A stretch of 64,000 nucleotides of DNA from Cryptomeria japonica (taxonomy: Eukaryota > Streptophyta > Pinopsida > Cupressales > Cupressaceae): NCBI RefSeq assembly GCF_030272615.1, contig NC_081406.1:469702400-469766399 (forward strand). The letters run 5' to 3'. The notes below the pieces were generated by a model, which was given only the letters and a program-made list of their open reading frames with translations, was not told the origin of the DNA and searched no databases. A program made the translations under genes and the position numbers. Shown piece by piece: positions 1 through 10,657 of the stretch. Position 1 is the stretch's first letter. Every line of letters begins with the position of its first letter.

Positions 1-1982
1 TTAGATAAATGGTTATCAACATCAACATATTCATATTCACTATCAGAATGAACAGGAGTAACATTTTCATCATGAATAACATTTTCATCTATATCATCAT
101 CAAGATTTATAAAAATAGGATCTTTAACTCGCACAGGGTCAAGACCATCATACATCTTATGTTTAGGAGATTTTGGCTCAATTTTCGGCTGAGAAGAAAA
201 TGGAATAATACTAGCTGAAGGTGTTTTTGGGGATTGCAAAGTTTGAGAAGCAACTGCCTGAGCTCTAAGATGACGCTTTCGTCAGCGTTCACGTGCAGAA
301 CGATTTCGTCTAGTCTTAGTAGGAAGTTGAGAAGAGTGAGGAGGAGGAATGTTCTCATCCTTATCACTTGGGTGTTTAGGTTGTGGTCTCTTAGGTTGAA
401 TAATAGGAGAAGAGGAAGGTCTCTTCTCTCTATAAGAGGAAGGAGGAGGAACTGCTCCATACAATGGAGGAATATTTGGTTTAGGAAGGAGACTGAGCCC
501 ATCATGATGAGGAGGTATAGGTCTACTTTTAGGAAGTTTATTAGATATAGGCATAGTCACATTCATAGGAATGGGTTGGGAGTCTTCTTGAGGAAAGACA
601 TTAGTTTTATCTTTCAAAGGAAGAACTTCCTTCTCAAGAAAGATAGGAATGTCAAGTTTGGGTGTTCTAGGTTCACTTAGAGATAGGATCATATCTTTTT
701 TCCACCTTTGATAAGATTTGAAAAGATGATCACTTCGCGAAGGAAGAGATTGGAATTGTTTAGGCCAAAAGTAATCAATAGGAACGCTAGAAGTTCTTTC
801 AGCTGGTTTAAAGAGACCATGATTGACAGTAACAACTTCACCATTATGGGGAAATTTCAAACACTTGTGAATAGGAGAAGCGATAGCTTTCATGGAAGAT
901 AGCCAAGGATAGCCTAGCTTCACACGAAATTGTTCAGATGATGGAATAATAGCAAAGTCCACATCAAGGGATTTGTTATGGACCTCAATAGGTAATGTAA
1001 TAGAACCAATTGCAGGAGAAGAAAATGCATCAAATAATTTCACAACCACATTTGTTTCGTCATAGATCACTTGATTCAATTGCAAAGTAAAAAGAAATTC
1101 TTCAGTAATGACATTAACCATACAAGAAGGATCAATAAGCACTCCACGGCAAGGTGTATTCTTGACTTTTGCAACTATATATAAAGGACCATCAGGTGCC
1201 CTGATAGTTTCACTGGAATCAAATGTGATAGAAGGTTCTTTAGGGATTTTCTGCTGCTCCACAAAGTTAATCACATTCGGAGTCATAGACACAAGATCAT
1301 CAGGTGAGACAGAGGAATCAGTAGTATCAATCGCATTAGAGGTATGAGAAGGCAATGGATCAATAAAAATCTTAAGATTTTGGTTAGGAGGAGCTATAGA
1401 TGTGTTGCCTTTATCATTCACACCAGAAATAGAGATAGTATTATTATCAATCAAATCTTGAATTTTACCCTTTAAAGCAAAACATTTTTCAGTATCATGC
1501 CCAGGATGACGATGAAATTGACAAAAAAATTTGTTATCAAAATAGGATGAATTAATTTTTGTAGGGTCTATTTGCCTTATAGGAGGAAGAGTAAGCACAT
1601 TTTGTTCCAACAACTTATTCATAATACTATGCAATGATTCATTCAAAGGAGTAAACTTTCTTTCTTTCTTGAAAAACTTAGAAATAGGAGGCACACGTGA
1701 CGCTACATTCACATTGTTGTTGATGATGTTTTCATTGAATTTAATGGACTCTCTGTTCGGTTTAAACTTCCCAAATGGTTGTTGACTACTATCACCCTTA
1801 TCACTCGGAGCCATAGGATTTGCTTGTTCCATTTGACTCACAGTCAGTTGATAATTGTGAATAGTTGCACACAACTGTTGGAAAGAAGTAAACTTAGAAA
1901 ATAGGAGTTTTTCTCTAATATCTTTTTGTAAATTAGAAATAAAGATTCTTTGAATATCATTGTCAGGTACTAGAAAAGAAAT
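1..1982 (-). pseudogene. Gy1 gag C-terminus with CCHH/CCHC-like finger and retropepsin-like protease (open at left edge)
   Basis: Continues in the same frame as the capsid. After the TAG comes a conserved gag tail (FLVPDNDIQRIFISNLQ), then a C-x2-H-x4-H-x4-C finger (CQFHRHPGHDTEKC) followed by KGKIQDLID, a hallmark of plant gypsy gag. Further on is an aspartic-protease-like domain: GVLIDPSCMVNVI sits where D-[ST]-G is expected, so the active-site Asp is present but the glycine is replaced by serine. LGYPWLSSMKAIASPIHKCL is the downstream 'LGRPWL...A..S..H..LKF' block. A TGA at 282-284, most simply a mutated CGA Arg codon, is followed by 93 more open codons to base 1. A Pro/Ser-rich linker precedes the point where RT would begin outside the window. 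Confidence 0.82.
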
Positions 1983-3263
1983 CTAAGCATACAAATGCTT
2001 ATATCTACCAATGAAATCAGTCACTCTTTCTTTAACACCTTGTTTAGAATGCATTAAATCAATCAAAGTAACTTTAGGACTTATATTGTTTTGAAATTGT
2101 TGAATAAAAGCATTTGCAAGTTGTTCGAAAGAAGAAATAGAATAAGAAGGCAACGAGCAATACCATTGTAGGGCTTTATCTCTTAATATTCTAGTAAACA
2201 GTTTTGCAAGCAACCTTTGGTCATAAGCAAAATCGGTACATATTGTTTGAAAGGTCTTAACATGTGTTAGAGGATCACCCTTACCATTATAAAGCTCCAA
2301 ATGCGGGATTTCAACATGTTTAGGGGGAATAGCTTGGACAATGTCAAGAGAAAGTGGGCTCGCAACATCAAATGTGGGCACACTAAACTTAGATTGATTC
2401 ATAGAAGCAATTTGTTGCTATAAAGAAGAGACAGTTTGTGCAAGATTGTTAATGGTCACTTCAGTCGAAGAGTTCATATTAGACGTGTTAGATTGTGATG
2501 GATGTATTGTGTTATTGAAAGAAGGTAGAGAGTAAGGTGGTGGGACACTATGATAGTTAGTCATAGGAGATGATTGGAAAGGAGGAACACTACAAGGAGG
2601 AATGGAATGGTTAAATGAATTGCCCCCTTGCGTCATGTTTATTTGTGGAGATATAATAGGAACACTTATTGAAGGAATGAATGAAGAAGTTGGATTGAAT
2701 GAAGGAAGAGGGTTGATTGAAGAAGAAGGATTTCCCCCATGACTGGTGATCATAGGAGGAATGTCTTGTATTGAAGTAGTCATTATGTTTGATGTAAAAG
2801 TAGGTATACTAGCAATAGAAGTTGTCAAAGGAATATAATGATTAACTTGAGTAGGAGGTTGTGTATAACCTAAAGTTTCAGCACAACTCTTCATAGGCAT
2901 CACATTCGAATCCACAATGTGTGCAATACCACGCAAAATATCAATTCCATTCTTATCACTTTGAACCATACGTTTTAGACCCTCAATTAATGAAAGAGCT
3001 TCGCTATCAGGGTATTCTTGAGACATCCATTGTCGAAAATCATCAAATTGGTTATCCAATTTCGAAAGTTGTTCTACAGAAACCTCATGGAGAGCTTCTT
3101 CATCATTAAGAGGATTAGAGGAATTACTCGTGTCCTCGTTAAAAAGGCTATTCAAATTAGGTTCCATCTCCTCAGTAATTAAACTTTGGAAGGACTTAAT
3201 TCTAAGGCTTCGTCTAACGGGAATAGTGTAAGTAGGGCTTATTGTTGTAAAACTCATGCACAA
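1983..3263 (-). pseudogene. gag: Gy1 gag, N-terminal and capsid part (two in-frame TAG)
   Basis: Gag packages the element RNA into cytoplasmic particles. The frame opens at 3263 (start MCMSFTTISPTYTIPVRRSL) with a Ser/Pro/Asn-rich stretch, then reaches the Retrotrans_gag-like capsid core. Core motifs are PHLELYNGKGDPLTHVKTF, LRDKALQWYCSLP and VTDFIGRYKHLYA, which match the conserved 'F.G..DP..H...F', 'L...A..W...L' and 'F...Y' blocks of plant gypsy gag. A TAG at 2418-2420 lies in frame between the N-terminal region and the capsid core (5 codons before the next Met), and a second TAG at 1983-1985 follows the core; the same frame continues into the finger/protease part. Both stops could be decayed CAG/AAG codons. 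Upstream lies the long leader. Confidence 0.85.
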
Positions 3264-4420
3264 AAGAGAGAGAGAAGATTTTGAATTTTATAGGTAGCAA
3301 ATTTCAATAAAATCAGCCAATCTCCTAGATTTAAGCTGTTAAATACAATCAGGACAATCTCCCAAAATTTCGGAAAAAATGTCAGGGACCGTGGCGAACG
3401 GAGTGCACACGGTCCTCGCAACTTTTTTCGAAATTCTCAGGGATGAAAGTTATGATGATTTTAAAGCTAATCTGAAAAAATTGAGTGATTTTACGATCTG
3501 TAGATAGGCCAAATTAAAGTTGCAATCTCAAAATTGAACCCTACCAAGATTGTTGAAAAATGCAAAATTTGAATTTTGAAAAAGAGGGGGAAACTGAAAT
3601 TTTGAATTCTATGATTTTAGAGGGAATACTAAAAGCAATGCAAGTTTTGAAATTTAAAAGTTGACTCGATTTCATGCAAAATTCAAATTTGAAAGCGGAA
3701 ATCAGAGTTACCGCAATTAAACACTTAATTTCAAAAGTCACAAATTGTAAAGATTTGAATAAAGCACTGAAATTTCGAATGAATGCTAACACATTTTTCA
3801 GATTTAGGACAGTAAGGAACACAATTTTGACACAAATTTCAATTTCAACAATTTTTGAATGATTATAAGCCTGAATCCAAGCAATCGCTAGACCAACTTT
3901 GACTTTAATTTTGAAAGTGTTAGAATTGATAAAATCAGCCAAAATTCTGGATTTTAGCAAAAAAATACAGTAAGATCTAGCTCCCGAAATTTCAGAAAAA
4001 ATGTCGGGGACGATGGCGCTCGGGGTGCACACGGTCCTCGCAACTTTCTTCCAAATTTTCAGGGATGAGAGATATTGAGATTTTGTTGCGGAATCCAAAG
4101 TTACAGCCGATTTGGAGGTGTTTTGATCAGTGAAATTATCAGTCAAAGGTTGAATCAAGAGGGTTTTAAAAATTAGGGTTTTGACATTTAACCACTTAAT
4201 TTTCAGAATTAAAGCACAAATATGAATTGACAATTTGCAATAGAAGGGTAGATCTGAAACAAGCATTAACAATTAAACATTTCACAAGCTTAATTAATAA
4301 AAAGAAAATTTTAGGGTTTTTATGCAATTAGCCTCTAAAATTTGCAAAAGATCAAACATGGAAATGTAATTAAGGAAACAAAATTTTCAGATCTAACCAT
4401 GAATAATCAGAATGAGGATG
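3264..4420 (-). other. Gy1 5' leader with internal direct repeat
   Basis: Non-coding by my reading: it separates the primer site from the gag start. Two copies of an approximately 130-150 bp sequence lie within it (about 3310-3450 and 3920-4075), each ending in the hairpin motif described separately and in TCAGGGATGA. A 243-codon open frame on the minus strand (3541-4272) has no recognisable domain, low sequence complexity (Phe/Ile/Lys-rich) and spans the repeat, so I treat it as chance. Confidence 0.6.
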
Positions 4421-5498
4421 TTCACGTTGGGTTCACCAAAATGTAAAGCGGAAAAATCGAACCCTAGTCGTTCTCCCCTCCCTAACTCCGAGGAGAGAGA
4501 AGGGAGGTCACTAGGGTTGATGGTTTTCACTTAGGAGGGACTTTACATTCAAAAGAGGGGTTGAAACCCACAAGATCCAATCCCACACAATGCAGGATTG
4601 GATTCTAAATGAGTTTCAAGGGTTGAGACATCAAGGATACCCTCTTTCGTAAAGAAATGTAGATAGAATGATTGAACTAGGAATGCATGTAAAGTAAGAA
4701 AGATTCACTTATAAATAGAGATAGGGATATGGGATGAAGCTGCGAACCTGGAATTAGTAGTAAAATGTCAAGACGGTGCTGTTCTGCAAATTTGAGCGAA
4801 AGTTGACGGGACGATGGCGCCCGGCGTGCACACGGTCCTCTGAAAAATCCGCGAAACGAAGGTGGATCTGTTCGTCTCTGCACAAGGATTCCAGATCTTC
4901 AATTACAGCCGCGTACCTGCAACCTACACACAGAAAAGAGAGGATGATTGGGGGGTTAGGGATGAGGGGTTTGCCTTTAGGTCAAACCCCGGTTTTGGAA
5001 TTAACCAAGAAATGAGAATGCTATAAATGTAAATGTTTGTAATGTAAACAAGTACTGATACCTTGTTGTAAGAATGTTTGTATTCTTACATGCGAAGGTG
5101 TAATGTATGTAGTATGTTGTATGTTGTATGTGATCTCTTCTTCAATGGTTGAATCCTTGTCTTGAATGCAACACCTAGCCTTGAATGGAGACTTAGAATG
5201 CTCAATTGCTTGAAGGAATGCTTGAATGCTTGAATGTTTGAATGTTTGAATATCGCTTCCGCGTCTTTGCACACATATGTCCTCCTCCCTTTTTGAGAGA
5301 GGAAATGTAGTTTATATACTTGTCAATTAGGGTTGATAGACTGATTTTCCCGACCTTAGGCCGACCAGGAAACAATATTTCCCGAATTGCAAACTTAAAG
5401 ACCCGATGCCCAAAAGAGACCGGGCCCAAAATAGGGCCAGGGACCAAGGCACTGGGCACCATGGTCCTGAAGGACCAGGGCACTGGGCGCCATGGTCC
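3386..5498. repeat. Five dispersed copies of a GC-rich imperfect hairpin (GGACC...GGTCC)
   Basis: Copies at 3386-3415, 4008-4037 (leader), 4809-4838, 5441-5466 and 5472-5498 (LTR). Each starts GGAC and ends GGTCC, and the arms pair, for example GGACCGTG with CACGGTCC in the first and GGACCA with TGGTCC in the fourth and fifth. The loops share TGGCG or GGCAC blocks. The last two are a tandem pair. They stand out as GC islands in AT-rich DNA. Confidence 0.75.
4421..4438 (-). other. Gy1 primer-binding site (putative)
   Basis: On the minus strand TGGTGAACCCAACGTGAA begins 3 nt after the LTR end TTTACA, the position expected for a tRNA primer-binding site, and starts with the obligatory TGG complementary to CCA. 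I cannot assign the tRNA from memory. Confidence 0.6.
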
Positions 5499-5670
5499 CA
5501 CCTCCCGGGACAATAGGGTGCAAGGAAGGATCATGCCAAGGTGCAGAAAAATGCAGTTTTTGATGTCACAAGCAGGTTTCGGGGTCTCCATTTAGGTTTA
5601 ACGTTGCATCGCCATCGTGAAGACCCAAATGCAGTCGAAATTACAAGTGTCGCAATTTTAGGACGCTACA
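4442..5670 (-). repeat. Gy1 5' LTR (1229 bp)
   Basis: Bounded by TGTAGCGTCC (outer end, minus strand) and CCGCTTTACA (inner end, next to the primer site). It contains three of the five GC hairpins and a short TTGAATGCTTGAATG-type tandem run near 5205-5250. The right boundary falls exactly where similarity to element A's LTR begins, which supports the call. The partner LTR would be left of the window. Confidence 0.75.
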
Positions 5671-6366
5671 ATTACAATAAAATTATTACAAATATCTGCA
5701 ACTTTACATCTGAAATGTTATAGCAGATTCTATGTGCTCAGAATAGATTACCTTGCTTATAGCATACCTTGGTAACCCATATAGTAACTCGGTAAACCCT
5801 TCTGTTTACTTTGTTCTTCGACTATTCTCTGAAAACCTTCTCGGTGACCTATGTGTCTCTGTAACAATCTTCTTACACACATGTATATACCCTTAACTCA
5901 TGCTATATAAATAGATCTCTTAAGACGGTGATCTCATTCATTGCTTCAATCTTACAAACAAGATTTATCGAATGAATAACTGTACAAAATATTTCATTGG
6001 TTAGATTGATCTCAAAATCATACACAATCTTCTGGTGCAATTTCCAATGTAATAATGGTTAGAAGTGCCTCGATCTTGTAACATGTTTTCATATGCATGT
6101 CCAGGTTCATTGTATCTAGTAACATGTTTCACTTTGTGTATATTAACTCGGTGTGTCATCTTTGCTACTCGGTAGTCATAAAAAGATACTCTATAGATAG
6201 CTCGGTGTATACAGTGTTTTGAGACTACTTTCCTCTATAACCGACTAGACTGTGCATACCGACTTCTCTGCGTGTACCGACTGCATGATTCGGTAGTGTT
6301 AACCGACTAGAGTATATAGTATGACTTTGAATATAAAAACTAATGGCAATTTGATAAGTAGTAACA
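5671..6366 (-). repeat. Element A 3' LTR, remnant
   Basis: Aligns with 12531-13223 of the 5' LTR through the end GATAAGTAGTAACA. Similarity starts abruptly at ATTACAATAAAATTATTAC, right after the Gy1 LTR. A TATTTATATA box on the minus strand lies near 5903-5913, in the same place as TATTTATA in the 5' LTR. The missing part is explained by the Gy1 insertion. Confidence 0.85.
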
Positions 6367-6930
6367 ATCTCCCCTTTTGATATTAGTTGAGATGTTTGAC
6401 AAAAACTACTTTCAAAGTCATAAGCAAAAATCTATATACTTTGCAAAATGACTATACTTGACAGTATATACAATAGTTAATGAAATAGTATATTAAGATA
6501 TACTCCCCTTATCATTATACTGTACATAACTCTGATTGTGGATGCTCGGTTCTGTGCTTGTGTGCTCTGCTTACTGTCCTTGGATACTCTGCATACTCTA
6601 CTCGGTATACTCCCCCTGTATACAATACTCCGAATACTATATCAAAATTGAATCACCAAAACTGTATCACTCCCCAAATATATAGTATCACTCCATATAT
6701 TGTATTACTCGCCCTTTTTGACAAACATCAAAAACTTAATTTCCATCTGGGGGTGGTAGCTGATCAAAAATAGATTTATACTTTTTCCGGGCGTCGGTGA
6801 GTGCGACAGAGAGTTCATCTTTGACACTTTCCATTAAAGAATTTTGTTCTTGAATATCAACCAATAGTGATATTAAGCCATGAAGAGTGCTTCCCTCTTG
6901 TGTAGTAGATAGGCATGTGGCTCGGTTAAT
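6367..6930 (-). other. Element A 3' untranslated region with multiple polypurine tracts
   Basis: On the minus strand AAAAGGGGAGAT abuts the 3' LTR start (TGTTACTAC), which makes it the primary polypurine tract for plus-strand priming. Further purine tracts of the form AGGGGGAGT, AGGGGAGT and similar occur near 6503, 6609, 6669 and 6715. Repeated tracts upstream of the 3' LTR are a known Sirevirus (Ty1/copia) signature. No ORF is supported here. Confidence 0.65.
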
Positions 6931-9900
6931 CTATTCTTGAACTGATGAAAGATGAGGAAGGAATAATGTCTGGGGTGTCATTATATCCATCCCGATCTTA
7001 TGTTCTTCATTTCTTAGTTCCAATTGTTGAGCCATGAGCTGTTGAAGCTTGGTATAAAAAGGTTGAACTGAATTGGGCTCAGGGGTCAACTTATTTGAGA
7101 GATCGGTGATCTCTTTCTCAATTGCATCATTTTTATTCTTGATATCTTTAATGAATATAGAAAATGTACAAAGTTTCTGAAATAAATAAAGAATATGCTT
7201 GAGTTGAGGAGACAACTCAACAATGAATTTGACAAGTTTGACTTTCCCAATAGCTAGAGCTTTTTGTACCTCTTCTATCATTTTTGTAGTAAGCTCCTTG
7301 TCTTTTAGCTTTCTCAAGTACTCAGATGCATCAAATCTGGATGTTTCTATTTGATTAAGGAGTTCATCTAGTTGAGTGTGGATGGCTGCATTAGTTGACA
7401 CTGTAGATGTAGGTAGCATATCGGATAGCAGTGTCTTCACCTTCTGAAGTACTTTATTCTTATTTTGTATGGCCATTTGTTTTTCTTGTTTGGCCTTTGC
7501 TTTGTATAGTTCACCAAAATCAATGAGTGCATGCCCCTTTAATTTTGATATATCCACATTGGGCAACACTATTGGTTTAGATAAATCACCTTTGAAACTA
7601 TGCTTTTTCACCTTCTTCTCTTTACCTTTGATCGGTTGGACCAAGACAATAGCTTGAGAGGTTTGTTGACCCTCGGTAGGTTGCTCGGTAGAGGCAACAC
7701 TTTGGTTGGTTCCTGTAGCTGCTGTGGTGTCTTTTGGTGTCTCGGTACTGGGTGTCTCAGTTGCTACATTTTTAGTGCTCGAGGGTTCTTGAGAGGTCTG
7801 TTCTTGAGTAGTCTCTTCTCCTATTTTAGACTTGTGACCTTTGGTGCCTTGTGCTGTATCTTGAGGAGGTTCGGTAGAGATAGGTTGAGTGATCAGTGGA
7901 TAAGGTTGAACTTGTTCTAACACGGATTCACTACATACAAGTTTTGCATATGTAGTGCCTTCTATCATCTCCTGCTCCTGTTCCTCTATATCCATGACAT
8001 CTTCATCAATTTGAATAGTGTCAGTAGGGTCTCACTCGGTGGCGTTAGGACCGTGCTCGGTGACATCAGGATCTTACTCGGTGACATCAACGATTTCAAC
8101 TGTAGATTGTTCACCGGCATCTTTGATTTTGAAGATTTCCTACCATTTTGCTTTTGTCTCATTCTCTACGTCAATATATAGCCCATTCATCAGTTTTAAG
8201 GCTCTCTGTTTGACAAGAAATTTTGAATTGTAGGTTGTCAAATGTTCCTTTATTTCTACTACAGACATATCAGAAAATAGATGGACTAGACTTCTTTCTC
8301 TGATTTGTTTCTCTGAGTCCATTGCATACTTCCACCTGTTATCAATATGCAAGTAAAGTTCATTTGGAAGTGACTTTAGTAGTTCCAATGGAGCTAGCCA
8401 AAACTTAGAAGTGTATAGATGACAACTTCTTCAATTTGTCTCTTCTCATCATTATTTCTTGTTTCATACTTGACATATCTAAAAGAACCAAATCCGCCAT
8501 TTTCTTTTAGATTGGCACAAAAGTTTTCAACACTATGTATATTTACTTTCTTGCTCTTGACAATCTGGAATTTGTTGGCATCCTCAGATTCTGTATCACT
8601 AGACTCTTTTGCCAGAATGAGTCTCCAAGTAGATTTCTTGTATGTCTTGGTTACCTTGGGAGCAGTAACACTCTTTTGTTTCTTACTCGGTGATGCAGCT
8701 GATTCTCTTGCATTAGGTCTCTTTGTTGGAGGAGTCGGTAGGGCCTTTGAAATGTTCTATTTCTTTCTTTTCAACACTTTACCTTTAGGCAATTCGGTGC
8801 TTAGTGTTATTGCTGCTTCTAATTCCTCTTCGGTGATGGCAAGAGTGCCTTTGACAGGTGTAGAGGAAGATTCTTTTCCAAATTCATCTGTTAAAACCTT
8901 TATCATCTTTGTTGCTTTTCTTGTAGCATTGGGTACTACAATGCTCATTTTTACTTTTCCCTTCACCTCTTCATAGGTTCCATATCTCAGTTCGGTAGCA
9001 TGCCTTGGTAATGAATGATATGCATCAATTTTCTATTGTGTGATATCAAATTCAATCTCATAACCCATAAGTGGCAAAGATTGAGTCCTCGGTTCCATGA
9101 CATTCACATAACAGTAATCAGTATCTACCTCAATGCATATATCATCTTTATTTTTTTTCACTAGCTGGGGTGGAATCCGGTACCTGTTGTGCATCTTCTC
9201 TTGAAATTTGCTGAAATAATCATCCATTATATCATTGAAATTATCACCTAGCATCTTGATAAAGTCGTTAATCTGATGGGTGATTGGTCGGTGTAGCTCC
9301 CAAACTACTTTACCGATTGATGGAAAGAATTTTTCAAAGTAGAAAAACATGCATACAAGAAGTGAACCAAAGTTTAGTGTATTTGCCGAGTTCTTCTTCT
9401 TCGGCTTCCTTATTGTGTTCAGGTTCTCAAACAGGTTCTTCAATAACACTTCACATAAGTTAATCTTCATTCCCTTTTTCACAATTTTATAGGCTATGTC
9501 AACTGCGACATAGGGTACACTATTTTCCCTTGCTGATTGGAAGAAACAGTAACCAATTACTCTAATGGAAAACTTAAGTTCTGCATCAGTGACATTGTTT
9601 AGTTTTAATCCTCTGTAATCAGATTCAACTCCAGATAAACTGATTAATTCCTTTTGTGATATCATCTTTTATGCTCGTGCATGATCATAGATAGGATAAC
9701 CGATGATCACATGAATGTTTTCCTTGGTGATTTTAAATGGTTGCTCTTGTAGCCACATGAAATCATCATGAACTCTGCTCAAAACAAACTTGACCCATTG
9801 GGGCTTGAACACATGAGGATAGGTTAGGGCTTCAGTCAATCCTTTGATTCTGATGTGTTCATACTTGCTATTTAATTTACCATGTGTGAACAATTCATCA

Positions 9901-10109
9901 TAGGTGTCTCTTATCTCAACATGACTGAGTTCTTCAACACGACATTTGGTGAAGAATCTCACATCTTCAACTAACAAGACTCAATCCGGGATGAGTGAAA
10001 AGGCGGTTTTGTCATCCGGTTCAGAGGCAACTTTAGGAGTCAAAGTGTATTCTAGTGAGGGCTTCTCGACATTCTTGACAACTATGGGATGTTGAATCTT
10101 GGGCGCCAT
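6931..10109 (-). pseudogene. Element A ORF2: large protein of unknown function
   Basis: The frame starts at 10109 with MAPKIQHPIVVKNVEK and can be followed, through stops near 9996 (TGA), 9671 (TAA), 9035, 8759 and 8142 (TAG) and a one-base frameshift near 8413, to the stop at 6931, roughly 1,060 codons. The N-terminal half holds blocks shared with ORF2 of B and F: VEDVRFFTKCR, VKFVLSRVHDDFMWLQE, PFKITKENIHVIIGYP, GSLLVCMFFYFEKFF and EPRTQSLPLMGYEI. The second half is Thr/Gln/Glu-rich (TEQPTEGQQTSQ) and ends in a helical region with heptad-like leucines. The 'KITKE.IH...G.P' block resembles plant-mobile-domain/'putative plant transposon protein' sequences, but that is a weak impression and no function is claimed. 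It follows ORF1 by about 550 bp. Confidence 0.75.
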
Positions 10110-10657
10110 TGTTGATTTCAGGTAAAACTTAGCAAACTATCCTTAGGGTTTGACGGTTTAAAAATGACAGACACTTCACACTCAGCAGATAATAACAATT
10201 TGATAAGATCGGTAAACCAGCTTAACAATGCGATGAGATTTGCTGTAAATACCTTGGATTCGCTCTGAATGAGGTTTGATCACCTTGATTTGCTCTACTC
10301 TGCTCTTTCAAAAACTTGGTGAATGTAGATGACCACAAAAATACTTTTAAGTACACAAAATACCTTATCGGGCTCCGTGCAGGTTAGGTCAAAAACATTC
10401 AATGCACTCGATTCACCTTTAACTGATTTACTCTCTTTTTTTTTGTTTTAACTGAGTAACCAAATTTCCTTCATTTACCAACTTGACAGGCTTCCTGTAT
10501 TCACCGACTTGACAGGTTTCCTGTAAATTACTTTTAATAGAATTTCAAACTTACTTAAGCATCTTAACTATGCAGATTTTGATTTTAGTACATAATAGAA
10601 TAGGAACTGTTATGATTTTAACCTTCAGAGAATGCACTCCCTTCATACCTTTGCTGA
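10110..10657 (-). other. Element A inter-ORF spacer
   Basis: AT-rich sequence between the ORF1 stop and ORF2 start. No frame or motif is supported. It includes short direct repeats around TTACCAACTTGACAGGCTTC / TCACCGACTTGACAGGTTTC (10476-10519). B and F have spacers at the same place (about 340 and 440 bp). Confidence 0.5.

Larger units (their letters stand above)
1..5670 (-). mobile_element. Ty3/gypsy LTR retrotransposon Gy1, 5' part, truncated by window edge
   Basis: Read on the minus strand, the order is 5' LTR, primer-binding site, about 1.2 kb leader, gag and protease. Reverse transcriptase and integrase would lie left of base 1 and are not visible. The outer LTR end reads TGTAGCG and the inner end TTTACA, giving a TGTA/TACA terminal inverted repeat. 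The base after the LTR starts ATTAC, which lies inside the LTR sequence of element A (compare A's intact LTR near 12530), so Gy1 inserted into A's 3' LTR. The coding part carries three in-frame stops and is not functional as read. Class assignment rests on the gag/protease motifs and is firm; the lineage within gypsy is not assigned. Confidence 0.85.

Noticed and set aside
3541-4272. 243-codon minus-strand frame in the Gy1 leader
   Set aside because: No domain, biased composition, spans a direct repeat and lies between primer site and gag.
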